Notes: generated by a model from the letters alone, not told the origin. A stretch of 64,000 nt of DNA from Salinisphaera sp. Q1T1-3 (GCF_003602005.1 NZ_QZWD01000015.1:1-64000); one strand, 5' to 3'; positions 45,113 through 57,137 are shown, numbered from the stretch's first letter. Translations and numbers: made by a program.

Positions 45113-45829
45113 TCAGGCGGAGTTCTCGTCCAGCGGCGGCGCGCTGCCGTCGGTCGCCTCGTAGTGCTGGGCGCCGAAGATCATCGCCCGGAACAGGATC
45201 TTGGCCTCGCGTGCCATCTCGGCGGCGGACAGACCGGTCTGCTCGGTGAGCCATTCGGCGACCAGTTCGTTGAACATGCCCACCAGCGCCACTGCCGGCA
45301 GGCGATAGTCGCGCTGCGGCAGCGTACCGGCGTCGGCCATCAGCTCGGCATAGCGCCGAATGATCTCGGCCAGGGCATGCGTGGTCTCGCGCCTTTTCTT
45401 TTCCATCGCCTCGGATACGCCCACGGCCTCGATGCATACGATGCGCCCGCGCCGGGGGTCGTCCAGCAGAAAGAAGACGCTCGACTCGATCGTGTCGGCC
45501 ACGCGCTGGGTGAGCGTTTCCCGCCCGCTGGTCAGCGAATTGCGGATGATGGATTCCATTTCCGCGACGAGTGCGTCATAGACCGCGTGCAGGATCGACT
45601 CGCGGCCCCCGAACTGCTCGTAGAAATGGCGTGTGGAGACCTTGGCCTGGCTACAGACGGCCTCGATCGGTGTCGCGGCGTAGCCACGCTCGCCGAAAAG
45701 AGCGGTGCCCGCGGATATGAGTCTTTGATGTCGCTGCTTTCGAAGCTCTTCCGCGGAGAGTCCGCGGTATCCGCGGCGGCGACTGCGAGAGGTGGTGTTC
45801 CCACCGGTATGTCGAGAGGAGTCGGACAC
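45113..45829 (-). CDS. TetR-family regulator of the adjacent lipid genes
   Basis: A 238-residue repressor. The N-terminal helix-turn-helix (RLISAGTALFGERGYAATPIEAVCSQAKVSTRHFYEQFGGRESIL) is standard TetR; a basic leader (SRSRRRGYRGLSAEELRKQRHQ) precedes it. The C-terminal ligand domain follows. Divergent from fadE with a 137-bp gap that contains an inverted repeat, so it probably controls fadE and responds to acyl-CoA or fatty acid; the ligand is inference. Confidence 0.88.
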   Translation of the reverse strand: MSDSSRHTGGNTTSRSRRRGYRGLSAEELRKQRHQRLISAGTALFGERGYAATPIEAVCSQAKVSTRHFYEQFGGRESILHAVYDALVAEMESIIRNSLTSGRETLTQRVADTIESSVFFLLDDPRRGRIVCIEAVGVSEAMEKKRRETTHALAEIIRRYAELMADAGTLPQRDYRLPAVALVGMFNELVAEWLTEQTGLSAAEMAREAKILFRAMIFGAQHYEATDGSAPPLDENSA

Positions 45830-45861
45830 TATCGGGTTCCTGCTTGACGGCTATCGATGCC

Positions 45862-45882
45862 TTGGTATTATCTGAAAACCAA
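45862..45882. promoter_or_regulatory. Candidate TetR operator between tetR and fadE
   Basis: TTGGTATTATCTGAAAACCAA: a 5-bp inverted repeat (TTGGT/ACCAA) around an 11-base AT-rich centre, in the divergent promoter region. Such length and symmetry fit TetR-family operators. Confidence 0.5.
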
Positions 45883-45966
45883 TCTTTTTGAAAAGGGGCG
45901 TTTCGCAATCGGCCGACCACTGGAGGCGACCGAGCGCCGCGCCTGCCGCGTTTCTAAGAGGTCATC

Positions 45967-48468
45967 ATGTTCGGACTGATTACTGCGTTGATACTCATCG
46001 CGTTGTACTGGACGTTGCTGTATCGCGGTGTGTCGCGGGTCGTGTTCACGGCCGTCACGGCCGCGGTCATCGCCGCCCTCTGGGGCGTGGGCGTGCTCGG
46101 GCCGATCGGTGTGACGCTCGTCGGAGTGCTGTTCGCGATTCCGGCTGTACTGTTCAATCTCGTGCCCCTGCGCCGTGCTCTGGTCAGTAAGCGCCTGTAC
46201 ACGCTCTTTCGCAAGATTCTTCCCGAGATGGGCGCGACCGAAAAGGAAGCCATCGACGCCGGCGAGGTCTGGTGGGAAGGCGAAATGTTCCGCGGTCGGC
46301 CGGATTGGCAACAGTTGCTGGACTTCAAGCTCACCGAGCTGACCACCGCCGAGCAATCCTTTCTCGACAACGAGACCGAGACGCTCTGCGCGATGATCGA
46401 CGACTGGCAGGTCAACTTCGAACTGAAGGATCTGCCCGAGGATGTCTGGCAATACATCCGCGACAATCGCTTTTTCGCGATGCTGATTCCGCAGGACAAG
46501 GGCGGGCTCGGCTTCTCCGCCTATGCCCAGTCCTGTGTGGTCGCCAAGATCGCCACGCGCTCACTCACCGCGGCGGTCACGGTCATGGTGCCGAACTCGC
46601 TCGGCCCGGGCGAGTTGCTGGTCCACTATGGTACCGAGTCCCAGCAGAACACATGGCTGCCGGGGCTGGCCAGCGGCCGGGAGATTCCCTGTTTCGCCCT
46701 GACCGGCGTGGAAGTCGGCTCCGATGCCACCCAGATGCCGGACCGCGGCATCGTGTGCAAGCGCACGATCGACGGCGAGGACGTGCTCGGCATCAGCCTG
46801 ACCTTCAACAAGCGCTACATCACGCTGGCACCCGTGGCCACGGTCATGGGCCTGGCGTTCAAGCTCAAGGACCCGGACGGCCTGCTGGGGGATCCCGACA
46901 AGGTCGAGTACGGCATCACGGCCGCGTTGCTGCCGACCGATACGCCCGGCGTGCACATCGGGCGCCGCCATTATCCCGGTGCGGTGTTCATGAACGGGCC
47001 GATCCACGGCGAGGACGTGTTCGTGCCGCTCGATGCGATCATCGGCGGGCCCGAACAGGCCGGCAAGGGCTGGCGCATGCTCGTCGAATGCCTGTCGGCC
47101 GGCCGTGGCATCTCGCTGCCGGCGTTGTCCACGGCGACCGGCAAGGGCATGTACGGCATCACCTCGGCCTATGCACGTATCCGACGCCAGTTCGGTACCG
47201 AGATCGGCAACTTCGAGGGTGTGCGTGAAGGCCTCGGGGTGATCGGCGGCTATGCCTACATCCTGGAGAATGTGCGTAATCTGACCGCTTCGGGCGTGGA
47301 TCATTGCACCCCGAGCGTGGTGACGGCGATGATCAAGTACCACGCCACCGAGATGATGCGCACGGTGATCAACCACGCCATGGATATCCACTCCGGGCGC
47401 GGCATCATCATGGGACCGCGCAATTATCTGGCTGCGGCCTACCAGGCCCTGCCGGTGGCGATCACGGTCGAGGGTGCGAACATCATGACGCGCTCGTTGA
47501 TGATCTTCGGGCAAGGGGCGATCCGGTGCCATCCCTATGTGCTCAAGGAGATGGAGGCCGCGCACAGCGACGACTTCAAGCAGGGGCTGCGCGATTTCGA
47601 CAAGCTGTTGTTCGCTCACATCGGGTTTTCCATCAACCGCATGGTGCGGGCATTCACGCTCGGTATCACCGGGGCGCGCCTGGCCCGGGCGCCGGTCGAG
47701 GGCGAAATGGCCGACTACTATCGTCACCTCGAGCGTTTCTCGGCCGCGCTGGCGTTTTCCGCCGACCTGGCGATGGGCAGTCTCGGTGGCGCGCTGAAAC
47801 TCAAGGAGTCGACCTCGGCACGGCTGGGCGATGTGTTGTCGCATCTGTACATGGCCTCGGCCACGCTCAAGGCCTGCGAAGACAACGAAGCCAGTGAACA
47901 GGACACGGTGCATGCGACCTGGGCACTGGAATATCACCTGCATGAGATCGAAGCAGCCTTCCACGATTTCATCCGCAACTATCCGATCGCTCGGCTGCGG
48001 CCGTTGCTGTCGATCGTGGCGCTGCCGACCGGCCGTCGCTTCGCCGGGCCGACCGACGAAATCAACGCGCGGCTGTGCGATCAGATGGCCTCGATGTCAC
48101 TGGATTCGCCCTTCGGCAAGCGCATGAGCTACGACATCTTCGTGGGTCGCGGTGAGAACGATCCGACCGGCCGACTGATGGCGGCCTTCGACAAGCTGCA
48201 GGACGTCGATCCGTATTACGGTGATTTCCTGCGCGGTGTGAAGAAGGGCGAGATCGTGGGCGAGACGATCGCCGAACAGCTGGCCGATGCCGTGACCAGG
48301 GGGCGGCTCGACGAGGCCCAGGCCGAGGCTATCCGCGAGTACGATCGACTGCGTTACGACGTGCTGCTCACCGACGATTTCTCCAAGGAATATCTGATGA
48401 ACCCGAACTCCGAGGCGGCCCGACGCGCCGAGGACAAAGAAGCCGACACCCTGCGCAAGGTCTCCTGA
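45967..48468 (+). CDS. fadE: Acyl-CoA dehydrogenase FadE
   Basis: First oxidation step of fatty acid beta-oxidation. The 833-residue protein matches the long E. coli-type FadE: two N-terminal membrane segments (residues 1-65), then a flavin-dependent dehydrogenase (PQDKGGLGFSAYAQS, FALTGVEVGSDATQMPDRG, GMYGITSAYARIRRQFGTEIG, EGANIMTRSLMIFGQGAIRCHPY) and a DUF1974-like C-terminal extension. ATG 45967 with AAGAGGT. Divergent from TetR; the serine hydrolase gene begins 3 bp after its stop. Confidence 0.94.
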   Translation: MFGLITALILIALYWTLLYRGVSRVVFTAVTAAVIAALWGVGVLGPIGVTLVGVLFAIPAVLFNLVPLRRALVSKRLYTLFRKILPEMGATEKEAIDAGEVWWEGEMFRGRPDWQQLLDFKLTELTTAEQSFLDNETETLCAMIDDWQVNFELKDLPEDVWQYIRDNRFFAMLIPQDKGGLGFSAYAQSCVVAKIATRSLTAAVTVMVPNSLGPGELLVHYGTESQQNTWLPGLASGREIPCFALTGVEVGSDATQMPDRGIVCKRTIDGEDVLGISLTFNKRYITLAPVATVMGLAFKLKDPDGLLGDPDKVEYGITAALLPTDTPGVHIGRRHYPGAVFMNGPIHGEDVFVPLDAIIGGPEQAGKGWRMLVECLSAGRGISLPALSTATGKGMYGITSAYARIRRQFGTEIGNFEGVREGLGVIGGYAYILENVRNLTASGVDHCTPSVVTAMIKYHATEMMRTVINHAMDIHSGRGIIMGPRNYLAAAYQALPVAITVEGANIMTRSLMIFGQGAIRCHPYVLKEMEAAHSDDFKQGLRDFDKLLFAHIGFSINRMVRAFTLGITGARLARAPVEGEMADYYRHLERFSAALAFSADLAMGSLGGALKLKESTSARLGDVLSHLYMASATLKACEDNEASEQDTVHATWALEYHLHEIEAAFHDFIRNYPIARLRPLLSIVALPTGRRFAGPTDEINARLCDQMASMSLDSPFGKRMSYDIFVGRGENDPTGRLMAAFDKLQDVDPYYGDFLRGVKKGEIVGETIAEQLADAVTRGRLDEAQAEAIREYDRLRYDVLLTDDFSKEYLMNPNSEAARRAEDKEADTLRKVS

Positions 48469-48471
48469 GAC

Positions 48472-49734
48472 ATGGACTGGGGCTTGCCCGGTACACGCCG
48501 GATTCGTCTGCCCGACGCGGGGCCGGCGCCCTGGGTGCACGTCGATCGGGACATGGAGGTCGCGCCGTGGCGCACGGGGCTGTCCGGCGAGCGCATCGAG
48601 GCCATCTGGTCCGCCGTCGAGGCGTTCTACGGCACGCGTGTGCATCCGGCGCTGACGTTCTGTCTGCGCTATCGGGGGCGCGTCGTGCTGAATCGCTCGA
48701 TCGGTTATGCACGCGGGCTGGCCCCGGAGCGTCCGCCGGCCGAGGATGCCCGACCGGCACTGCCGGATACGCCGGTCTGTCTGTTCTCGGCATCCAAGGC
48801 CATCATCGCGTTGCTGACGCACAAGCTGGCCGAGGAGGGCGGTGTATCGCTCGATGCCCCGGTGGCCCGCTATCTGCCGGCCTTTGCCGCCGAGGGCAAA
48901 TCGGCGATCACGCTGGCCGATGTGTTGTCGCATCGCGGCGGATTCCCGCAGTTCCCGATTGCCGGCCAGGGGCCGGAAATCCTGGCCGACTGGGACGGCT
49001 GCATCGAGCGAATCTGTGCGGCTCCGGCGAGCGGCCGGCACGGGCGGCCGGTGTATCACGCCATGACCGGCGGTTTCGTGCTGGGCGAAGTCATCCGGCG
49101 CGTGACCGGCGCGCCGCTGACCGATTATCTGAACAGTCGCCTGCGCCGCCCGCTCGGCATGCGTTACTTCACCTATGGGCTCGACGGGCGCTCGCGCGGC
49201 CGGGTGGCCGTCAACCACGTGGCGGGCATGCCGGTCCGTTGGCCGATCTCGGCCTGGGCCCGTGCCGCCCTCGGCGTCTCGTTCGACGACGTGGTGGATA
49301 TCTCCAATCGCGACATGTTCATGGACGCGGTCATCCCCTCGGGCAACCTTTACGCCACCGCCGAGGAGCTGTCCCGCTTCTACCAGCTGCTGCTCGACGA
49401 TGGTTGCTACGAGGGACAGCGCCTGTTCGCGCCGGCCACCGTGGCCCGGGCTCGACGCGCGGTCGGTCATGCCTGGCCCGACCCCATGCTCAAGGTGCCG
49501 CTTCGTTACAGCGAAGGCCTGATGCTCGGTACCACGCCGATCGGTCTGTACGGACCGATGTCGGGCGAAAGCTACGGTCATCTCGGTTTCATGAATATTC
49601 TCGGCTGGGCCGATCCGTCCCGCGATATCGCCTGTGGTCTGCTGACCACGGGCAAGGCCGTGCTCGGCGGGCATTTGCTGGCGCTGTCGAAGTTGCTCGC
49701 GACGATCAACCGACACTGTGGCGCGGCCGGTTGA
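48472..49734 (+). CDS. Serine hydrolase, class C beta-lactamase-like (EstB type)
   Basis: A 420-residue protein of the beta-lactamase/penicillin-binding-protein fold. The catalytic SxxK is Ser106-Lys109 (FSASKAIIALL), and the Tyr motif is in the YHAMTGGFVLGEV segment. No export signal is seen, so it is likely an intracellular esterase rather than a beta-lactamase. It is 3 bp downstream of fadE, which suggests involvement in ester or lipid breakdown. Substrate unknown. Confidence 0.85.
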   Translation: MDWGLPGTRRIRLPDAGPAPWVHVDRDMEVAPWRTGLSGERIEAIWSAVEAFYGTRVHPALTFCLRYRGRVVLNRSIGYARGLAPERPPAEDARPALPDTPVCLFSASKAIIALLTHKLAEEGGVSLDAPVARYLPAFAAEGKSAITLADVLSHRGGFPQFPIAGQGPEILADWDGCIERICAAPASGRHGRPVYHAMTGGFVLGEVIRRVTGAPLTDYLNSRLRRPLGMRYFTYGLDGRSRGRVAVNHVAGMPVRWPISAWARAALGVSFDDVVDISNRDMFMDAVIPSGNLYATAEELSRFYQLLLDDGCYEGQRLFAPATVARARRAVGHAWPDPMLKVPLRYSEGLMLGTTPIGLYGPMSGESYGHLGFMNILGWADPSRDIACGLLTTGKAVLGGHLLALSKLLATINRHCGAAG

Positions 49735-49738
49735 GCCC

Positions 49739-50977
49739 ATGAACGAGCGCCCATCATCTGCCGAATCGACCGGGCCGGGCACACTGGCCACCGCCGGCCT
49801 CTGGCTGCGGGGCGGCATCGGCGTGGCGGCGGATGTCTATCGTGGCACCGTGGATATCGTGGCCGGCGTACACGACGCGGTCAGCGAGACCGGCGCCGCG
49901 TGGAATCCGACGGTCGCGATCGCTCGCCCGGTGCGGGGCCTGGTTTATCGCCAGGTGCGCGACATCGGTGCCTTGAGTTTTGCGATTGCCCGGACGGGCG
50001 TGGGTCTCACCCGTGCCGTGGCGCCGTGGCCGGCCCGGCCGGGCCCGCACGATGTCTCGCTCGGTTTCCAGAGCGCGCTCAACGGCGCCTGTGGCGATTA
50101 TCTGGCGGCCAGCGGCAACGAGCTGGCATTGACCATGACCTGCCACGACGCATCGCATGATGCGCTGCCGACGGGCGACCGGCCGGCTCTGGCCGCGCGG
50201 CTCGCCTCGGCGCGGCCCCGGCTCGTCCTGCTGATTCATGGGCTGGGCATGAATGACCGCCAGTGGCGACGCGGTCAGGAGCCGGATATCGGTGATCGGC
50301 TGGCCGTCGATCGGAATGCCACGACGCTGCGCCTGCGCTACAACACCGGCCGGGCGATCGCCGATAACGGCCGCGAACTGGCCGTGCAGCTCGAAGCTCT
50401 CCTGGCGGCCTGGCCCGGCCGGCTCGATGACATCGTGCTCGTGGGCCACAGCATGGGTGGCCTGGTCGCGCATCACGCGTTCGCTCAGGCGACAGCGTCT
50501 GGCCTGCGCTGGCCACAGCGCTGTCATGCCTTCGTGTGTCTCGGCTCGCCGCATCGGGGCGCACCGCTGGCGCGACTGGCCCATGCGACCACCGGTGCCC
50601 TGGGTTGGACACCCTATACACGCCCGTTCGCGGCGATCGGGCAGGCCCGCAGCGCCGGTATTCAGGATCTGCGCGGCGGTGGCGTGCCGGCTGATGCGCG
50701 TATCGAGGCGCATCGGCCGGCTTATCTGTTGCTCGCGGCTACCCTTGGTCAGCGGCGCGGTGATGTCCGTGATCGCTGTTTTGGTGACCTGCTGGTCGGC
50801 ATCGACAGCGCGACCGACCGTCGCCATGCCGGCGCGGCGCCGGATATCACCGCGCGCGTGTTCGCGCGACGCCACCACTTTGACCTGCTCGGCGACGAGG
50901 CGGTCTACGACGTGCTTCGGCAATGGCTGGACGACCGCCCGGCCACGTCGGCCGGCCGCCGTGCACGGACCAAGTGA
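49739..50977 (+). CDS. Alpha/beta hydrolase, lipase-like, with a long N-terminal domain
   Basis: A 412-residue protein. Residues 1-150 form an N-terminal part with hydrophobic stretches (GGIGVAADVYRGTVDIVAG) and no recognised family; residues about 160-405 are an alpha/beta hydrolase with oxyanion HGLGMNDRQW and nucleophile Ser238 in LVGHSMGG; a His near the end (RRHHFDLLGD) completes the triad. The sequence PHRGAP is typical of lipases/esterases. It begins 4 bp after the serine hydrolase stop, so fadE and both hydrolases are one operon. Confidence 0.85.
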   Translation: MNERPSSAESTGPGTLATAGLWLRGGIGVAADVYRGTVDIVAGVHDAVSETGAAWNPTVAIARPVRGLVYRQVRDIGALSFAIARTGVGLTRAVAPWPARPGPHDVSLGFQSALNGACGDYLAASGNELALTMTCHDASHDALPTGDRPALAARLASARPRLVLLIHGLGMNDRQWRRGQEPDIGDRLAVDRNATTLRLRYNTGRAIADNGRELAVQLEALLAAWPGRLDDIVLVGHSMGGLVAHHAFAQATASGLRWPQRCHAFVCLGSPHRGAPLARLAHATTGALGWTPYTRPFAAIGQARSAGIQDLRGGGVPADARIEAHRPAYLLLAATLGQRRGDVRDRCFGDLLVGIDSATDRRHAGAAPDITARVFARRHHFDLLGDEAVYDVLRQWLDDRPATSAGRRARTK

Positions 50978-51113
50978 GCCATCGGGCCGGCGATTCAGGC
51001 AGCGGTCGGCGTGATTCGGCAGCATCAGGGCGTTATCGATTTTTGGATCGGCAGAGGAATCCGGGGGTATCGTCAAACGATCGGCCGTTGTATTACGCGG
51101 TTGCGCCACGTCG

Positions 51114-51310
51114 GTGCGTGTTATTGACCCGGCCTAAAAATAGATGATTTTTCGGGGTGATAACGCGCGTGTGCGACAGCACGCGCGCCACGGCCAACGG
51201 CCGTGAAGCCATTGAAGATAAAAAGACGGACGAGTGCCGGCGTTTCTTTCAATGGCGTTGAAAACAGCTGAGGTCGTCAGCTGTTTTGGTGCCGGATTAA
51301 TGACAGGCCC
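51114..51310. mobile_element. Hairpin-rich repeat B2
   Basis: A near copy of B1, in the same orientation on the plus strand, with matching AAAAAT/ATTTTT, GCGCGTG/CACGCGC, CACGGCC/GGCCGTG and AACAGCTGA/TCAGCTGTT stems. The right terminus ATTAATGACAGGCCC is complete; the left one reads GTGCGTGTTATTGACCCGG, degenerate in its first bases. It occupies most of the 408-bp gap between the lipase-like gene and fabG. No gene in it. Confidence 0.75.
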
Positions 51311-51385
51311 TAACACCGACGTGGTCGCCGGCCGGCCCCGGATGCCGATCCGTTGACAATATGCCCTAAAAACGAGGAGTTATCG

Positions 51386-52750
51386 ATGAGCGATTATCTG
51401 GTCAATGCGGCCTCGAAGCCGGCCATGCGCAAGGTCATGCAATCGGTGGGTATCCCCACGCCGACCGAGCTGGCACGCGCCGACGGCACGTACCAGCAGG
51501 CGTTTCTGGAAGGCCAGCGCGTGCTGGTCGGTCACGGGGCGCATGCCACCGCCCGCGAAGCGGTTGGTGCTGCGCTGGCAACGACCGGGGCCGCACTCGT
51601 CGGCGCCGAGGCCGGAGCCGGCGACGACAAGCTAACGTTCGATGCCATGGTCTTCGATGCGACCGGCATGACCTCGGCATCCGACCTCAAGGCGTTGTAC
51701 GACTTCTTCCATCCGGTCGCGCGGCGCCTGAATCGCAATGCCCGGGTCGTGGTGCTCGCGAGCCAGCCGGAAACGCAGGAAACGCTTGCGGCGGCCGCGG
51801 CCGCACGGGCGGTCGAAGGGTTCACGCGCTCGTTCGCCAAGGAAATCGGCAAGTTCGGCTCGACCGTCAATCTGATCTACGTCGCCTCGGGGGCCGAGAG
51901 CCGCGTGGCCGGGCCGCTGCGGTTCTTTCTGTCCGACTACAGCACGTTCGTCGATGGCCAGGCGATCACCGTGACGGCCAAAGGCAAGATGCCGGCCGAG
52001 CTGCCGCTGACCCAGCCGCTGTCTGGCAAGACAGCCCTGGTGACCGGCGGCGCACGGGGCATCGGGGCCGCGACGGCCGAACGGCTGGCTGCCGAAGGTG
52101 CGCACGTCGTGTGTCTGGATATCCCGCAGGACGAGGAGACACTGATCGAAACCGTTGGCGGATTCGGCGGCACGGCGTTGCCGCTGGACATCACCGACAC
52201 CGATGCGCCGCGTCGCATCGCCGACTTTCTGAACGAGAAATTCGGCGGCGTGGATATCGTCGTCCACAACGCCGGTGTGACGCGCGACAAGACGCTGGCC
52301 AACATGCCCGAGCACTACTGGAACATGGTGCTGGCGATCAATCTGGAGGCCATTCTGGCCGTCGATGCGGTACTGACCGACGAGCAGGTCATCAACTCCG
52401 ATGGGCGCGTGATCTGTCTGTGCTCGATCGGCGGTATCGCCGGCAACCGCGGTCAGACCAACTACGGGGCGACCAAGGCCGGGTTGATCGGTTTCGTCGA
52501 GCGACGCGCGACGATGGCAGCAGACCGCGGCGTGACCTTCAACGCCGTGGCGCCAGGCTTCATCGAGACGCGCATGACGGCAGAGATGCCGTTCGGTGTT
52601 CGCGAGGGTGGGCGGCGTCTGTCATCGCTTGGTCAGGGCGGCACACCGCGCGATGTCGCCGAGGCGATCACGTTTCTGGCGACCCCGGCGGCCGGCGGCA
52701 TCTCCGGCAACGTGCTGCGTGTCTGTGGCCAGAGCCTGATCGGCGCCTGA
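51386..52750 (+). CDS. fabG: Long 3-oxoacyl-ACP/CoA reductase (FabG4 type)
   Basis: A 454-residue NAD(P)H-dependent reductase of the high-molecular-weight FabG group. Residues 1-205 form a degenerate first Rossmann domain; the second, active domain has the cofactor motif TGGARGIGAA, HNAGVTRDKT, catalytic Ser in CLCSIGG and Tyr-Lys in NYGATKAG. The long forms typically reduce longer 3-oxoacyl-CoA substrates. ATG 51386 follows GAGGAG. It is next to lipid genes but separated by B2, so it may be transcribed alone. Confidence 0.92.
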   Translation: MSDYLVNAASKPAMRKVMQSVGIPTPTELARADGTYQQAFLEGQRVLVGHGAHATAREAVGAALATTGAALVGAEAGAGDDKLTFDAMVFDATGMTSASDLKALYDFFHPVARRLNRNARVVVLASQPETQETLAAAAAARAVEGFTRSFAKEIGKFGSTVNLIYVASGAESRVAGPLRFFLSDYSTFVDGQAITVTAKGKMPAELPLTQPLSGKTALVTGGARGIGAATAERLAAEGAHVVCLDIPQDEETLIETVGGFGGTALPLDITDTDAPRRIADFLNEKFGGVDIVVHNAGVTRDKTLANMPEHYWNMVLAINLEAILAVDAVLTDEQVINSDGRVICLCSIGGIAGNRGQTNYGATKAGLIGFVERRATMAADRGVTFNAVAPGFIETRMTAEMPFGVREGGRRLSSLGQGGTPRDVAEAITFLATPAAGGISGNVLRVCGQSLIGA

Positions 52751-52794
52751 GCGGCCTCGTCACTCGTCACGGGGGCGTTGCAGCGGCGCCCATG

Positions 52795-52832
52795 AAAAAG
52801 CCGGCCATCGCTTGCGGATGGCCGGCTTTTTT
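52795..52832. terminator. Bidirectional rho-independent terminator (fabG/katG)
   Basis: AAAAAGCCGGCCATC and GATGGCCGGCTTTTTT form a 10-bp stem with a 7-base loop, with A5 and T6 on the two sides. It serves both convergent genes. Confidence 0.9.
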
Positions 52833-52903
52833 GATCTCGGCGCGTGCTGCGCAGGCGCCGGTGGCGACACCGCCCGGCGGGGCGATGTCGCATCCTGCAT
52901 CGA

Positions 52904-55150
<2,247 letters not shown>

Positions 55151-55237
55151 AACAAATCCTGCCAAATCAGAGATTTCAGTCAGAAATGGACAACGTGCAG
55201 AACATGCCCGGATCGGACACGACCATCGGCCATCCGT

Positions 55238-55696
55238 TCATGGCACATCCGCCCTGTCGTCATCCGGCGTCGCGCTGGCCTGGAGCGGCTGGCACGACGG
55301 GCAGATGCCCCAGAACACGATTTCGGCTTCATCAATATGAAAGCCCTGATCGTGCGTGGGGTGAAGACAGGGGGCGTGGCCGGTGTGGCATTCCGCGTCG
55401 AAGACATCACCACAGCAACGACACACCAGATGATGGTGGTTGTCGCCGGCCCGACGCTCGAAACGCGCCGGATGGCCCGCCGGTCGAATCTGCCGGATGA
55501 GATGGGCACTCGCACAGGCCGAAAGCACGTCGTAGATCGCCTGGCGCGATACCGAGCCGAGCATGGGACGCACGCCTTCGTGCACCTGTTCTGCCGTGGC
55601 ATGCGGATTGTCATCCAGCCAGTCCAGAACGGCGCGTCGCGGGCGGGTGACACGGAGCCCAGCGGCCCGGAGTTCTTCTGTCGTCTTGGGTTTCAT
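55238..55696 (-). CDS. Fur-family regulator (FurA/PerR-like) upstream of katG
   Basis: A 152-residue metalloregulator. It has the winged-helix DNA-binding half (GLRVTRPRRAVLDWLDDNPHATAEQVHEGVR, VSRQAIYDVLSACASAHLI), the metal site HHHLVCRCCGDVFDAEC and a C-terminal Cys pair (FWGICPSCQ). The fur-katG gene order and direction match FurA-KatG of actinobacteria, so peroxide control of katG and of itself is likely. ATG 55696 (or 55717, adding seven residues) is the start; neither has a good ribosome site. Confidence 0.88.
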   Translation of the reverse strand: MKPKTTEELRAAGLRVTRPRRAVLDWLDDNPHATAEQVHEGVRPMLGSVSRQAIYDVLSACASAHLIRQIRPAGHPARFERRAGDNHHHLVCRCCGDVFDAECHTGHAPCLHPTHDQGFHIDEAEIVFWGICPSCQPLQASATPDDDRADVP

Positions 55697-55782
55697 TGCA
55701 AAGCGATGGTGGTTCATTTTCTGGACCAGGTCAAGAAAGCAGCCGCTCGCCTGCCGGCACGGCCTGGCGTGCGTTCGGAGGC

Positions 55783-56634
55783 TCAAGCGCGTGGCGCATC
55801 GAGCCACGTGGTGATCCGGGGCCAGATCTCGCGCCGGGCGTCGTGGGAGACGACGACACCGGCGTGATCGTAATCCCGGGCAAGTCCGGAGTGGCGCGCG
55901 GCATGGATGAAGGTGAGCTCGCGACTGCGCATATGAGCGACAAACCGCCGACAGCCAGGCGTCGGATCGACCCGGTCGGCGGCGCCGCTGATCGCCAGGA
56001 CCGGCACTGTGATCCGGCTCAGCGACTGTTTCAGTATCGGTGCGCGTCGGCCGGTCTCGACCCAGGTGCAGGCGTCGTGCACGGCCGCCGCCGGCTCGTC
56101 GACCGGGCCGAGGCCGACCAGGCGTGCCGGCAGACGCCCGGCCAGGGCGGTGATCGCGCGGGTCAGCAGATTGCCCGGCCAGTCGAGCAGCCGCTTGCCG
56201 CATTCGAACTGGCTGGCGATGAGCACAAGTCCGGCGACCGCGTCTTCCGGGAGTACCTCGGCCACGGCCCGGGCAGCGAGCACACCGCCGAAGGAATGGC
56301 CGATCCAGGTCGCCGCGCGTGCCTGCTCGGCGAGGATCCGCGCGGCAAGTGCCGGCACGTCGTGATACAGATGCTCGTCAAGGCCGCAGCGGACACGGCT
56401 GCGGGGACTGTCGGACAGGCCCCGCCGTTGCAGGATATAGACCGGATGACCGGCGGTGGCCAGATAGGCGGCCAGACCGATGCCCTTGTCCGACAGCCAG
56501 AAACGGCGGTCGGTGAACATGCCGTGCAGCAGGGCCACCGGTGCCCGATGGGGAGCGGCACCGGCCAGATAGGTCAGCCGACACACGCCGCCATCGACGG
56601 CCGTCAGTCGGACGGCCGGCGCGGCCGCGGTCAT
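55783..56634 (-). CDS. Alpha/beta hydrolase family protein
   Basis: A 283-residue protein with LLHGMFTDRRFW near the start and the nucleophile Ser114 in WIGHSFGGVLA; Asp in AISGAADRVDP and His near the end (FIHAARHSGLARDYDHAG). It could be an esterase or thioesterase. It runs toward fur with an 86-bp gap and ends a four-gene minus-strand stretch with DUF3429 and hemD. Substrate unknown. Confidence 0.85.
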   Translation of the reverse strand: MTAAAPAVRLTAVDGGVCRLTYLAGAAPHRAPVALLHGMFTDRRFWLSDKGIGLAAYLATAGHPVYILQRRGLSDSPRSRVRCGLDEHLYHDVPALAARILAEQARAATWIGHSFGGVLAARAVAEVLPEDAVAGLVLIASQFECGKRLLDWPGNLLTRAITALAGRLPARLVGLGPVDEPAAAVHDACTWVETGRRAPILKQSLSRITVPVLAISGAADRVDPTPGCRRFVAHMRSRELTFIHAARHSGLARDYDHAGVVVSHDARREIWPRITTWLDAPRA

Positions 56635-56638
56635 CGGT

Positions 56639-57127
56639 TCAGATGCCGCCGCCGCGCAATACGCGCCAGCTGATGATGATGAGGCAGAGGATGACCGCGG
56701 CTGTCAGCACGCGCCGCAGCTGGAGAAACAGCCAGCCCTGCCAGCCACTGCGATAGCCGTGTTCGTCGACCAGCCAGCCCAGGATGAGCGCGCCGAGCAA
56801 AAGGAACAGCGACCAGGGACTGTTCATCAACAGGCCGGCCCAGGCCACGAGCGGCGGGACGATGGCCAGCACCATGTCCTGGGGCGGCGCGGCGTTGCGC
56901 GCAAGCATGCGGCCCCACTGAATGCCGCCGACGAAACCGACGATGACCCCCAGATAAGCCAGCAGCCACGTCAATGCACGCGAGGCGAAGAAAGGCCCGT
57001 GCGAGTAGGCGTAATAGATACCGAGCACGAACGGCAGGACCGCCAGCGCCCCGAGGGCGAAGGCCATGTGCCAGGGCGCGACCGTCAGGCCGAGGAAATG
57101 CTTCTGCGATGACTTGGGTTGTTCCAT
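56639..57127 (-). CDS. DUF3429 membrane protein
   Basis: A 162-residue protein with five hydrophobic spans (MAFALGALAVLPFVLGIYYA, WLLAYLGVIVGFVGGIQWG, LAIVPPLVAWAGLLM, LFLLLGALILGWLVDE and AAVILCLIIISWRVL). The pattern GGIQWGRML is characteristic of the DUF3429 family, whose function is unknown. It lies 10 bp after hemD and 4 bp before the hydrolase, so the three genes probably share one transcript. Confidence 0.8.
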   Translation of the reverse strand: MEQPKSSQKHFLGLTVAPWHMAFALGALAVLPFVLGIYYAYSHGPFFASRALTWLLAYLGVIVGFVGGIQWGRMLARNAAPPQDMVLAIVPPLVAWAGLLMNSPWSLFLLLGALILGWLVDEHGYRSGWQGWLFLQLRRVLTAAVILCLIIISWRVLRGGGI

Positions 57128-57137
57128 GGGAAACGGC

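Noticed and set aside
48472-49734. Possible antibiotic-resistance beta-lactamase
   Set aside because: The SxxK serine is present, but no signal peptide is seen and the gene is co-transcribed with fadE; an esterase is more likely.
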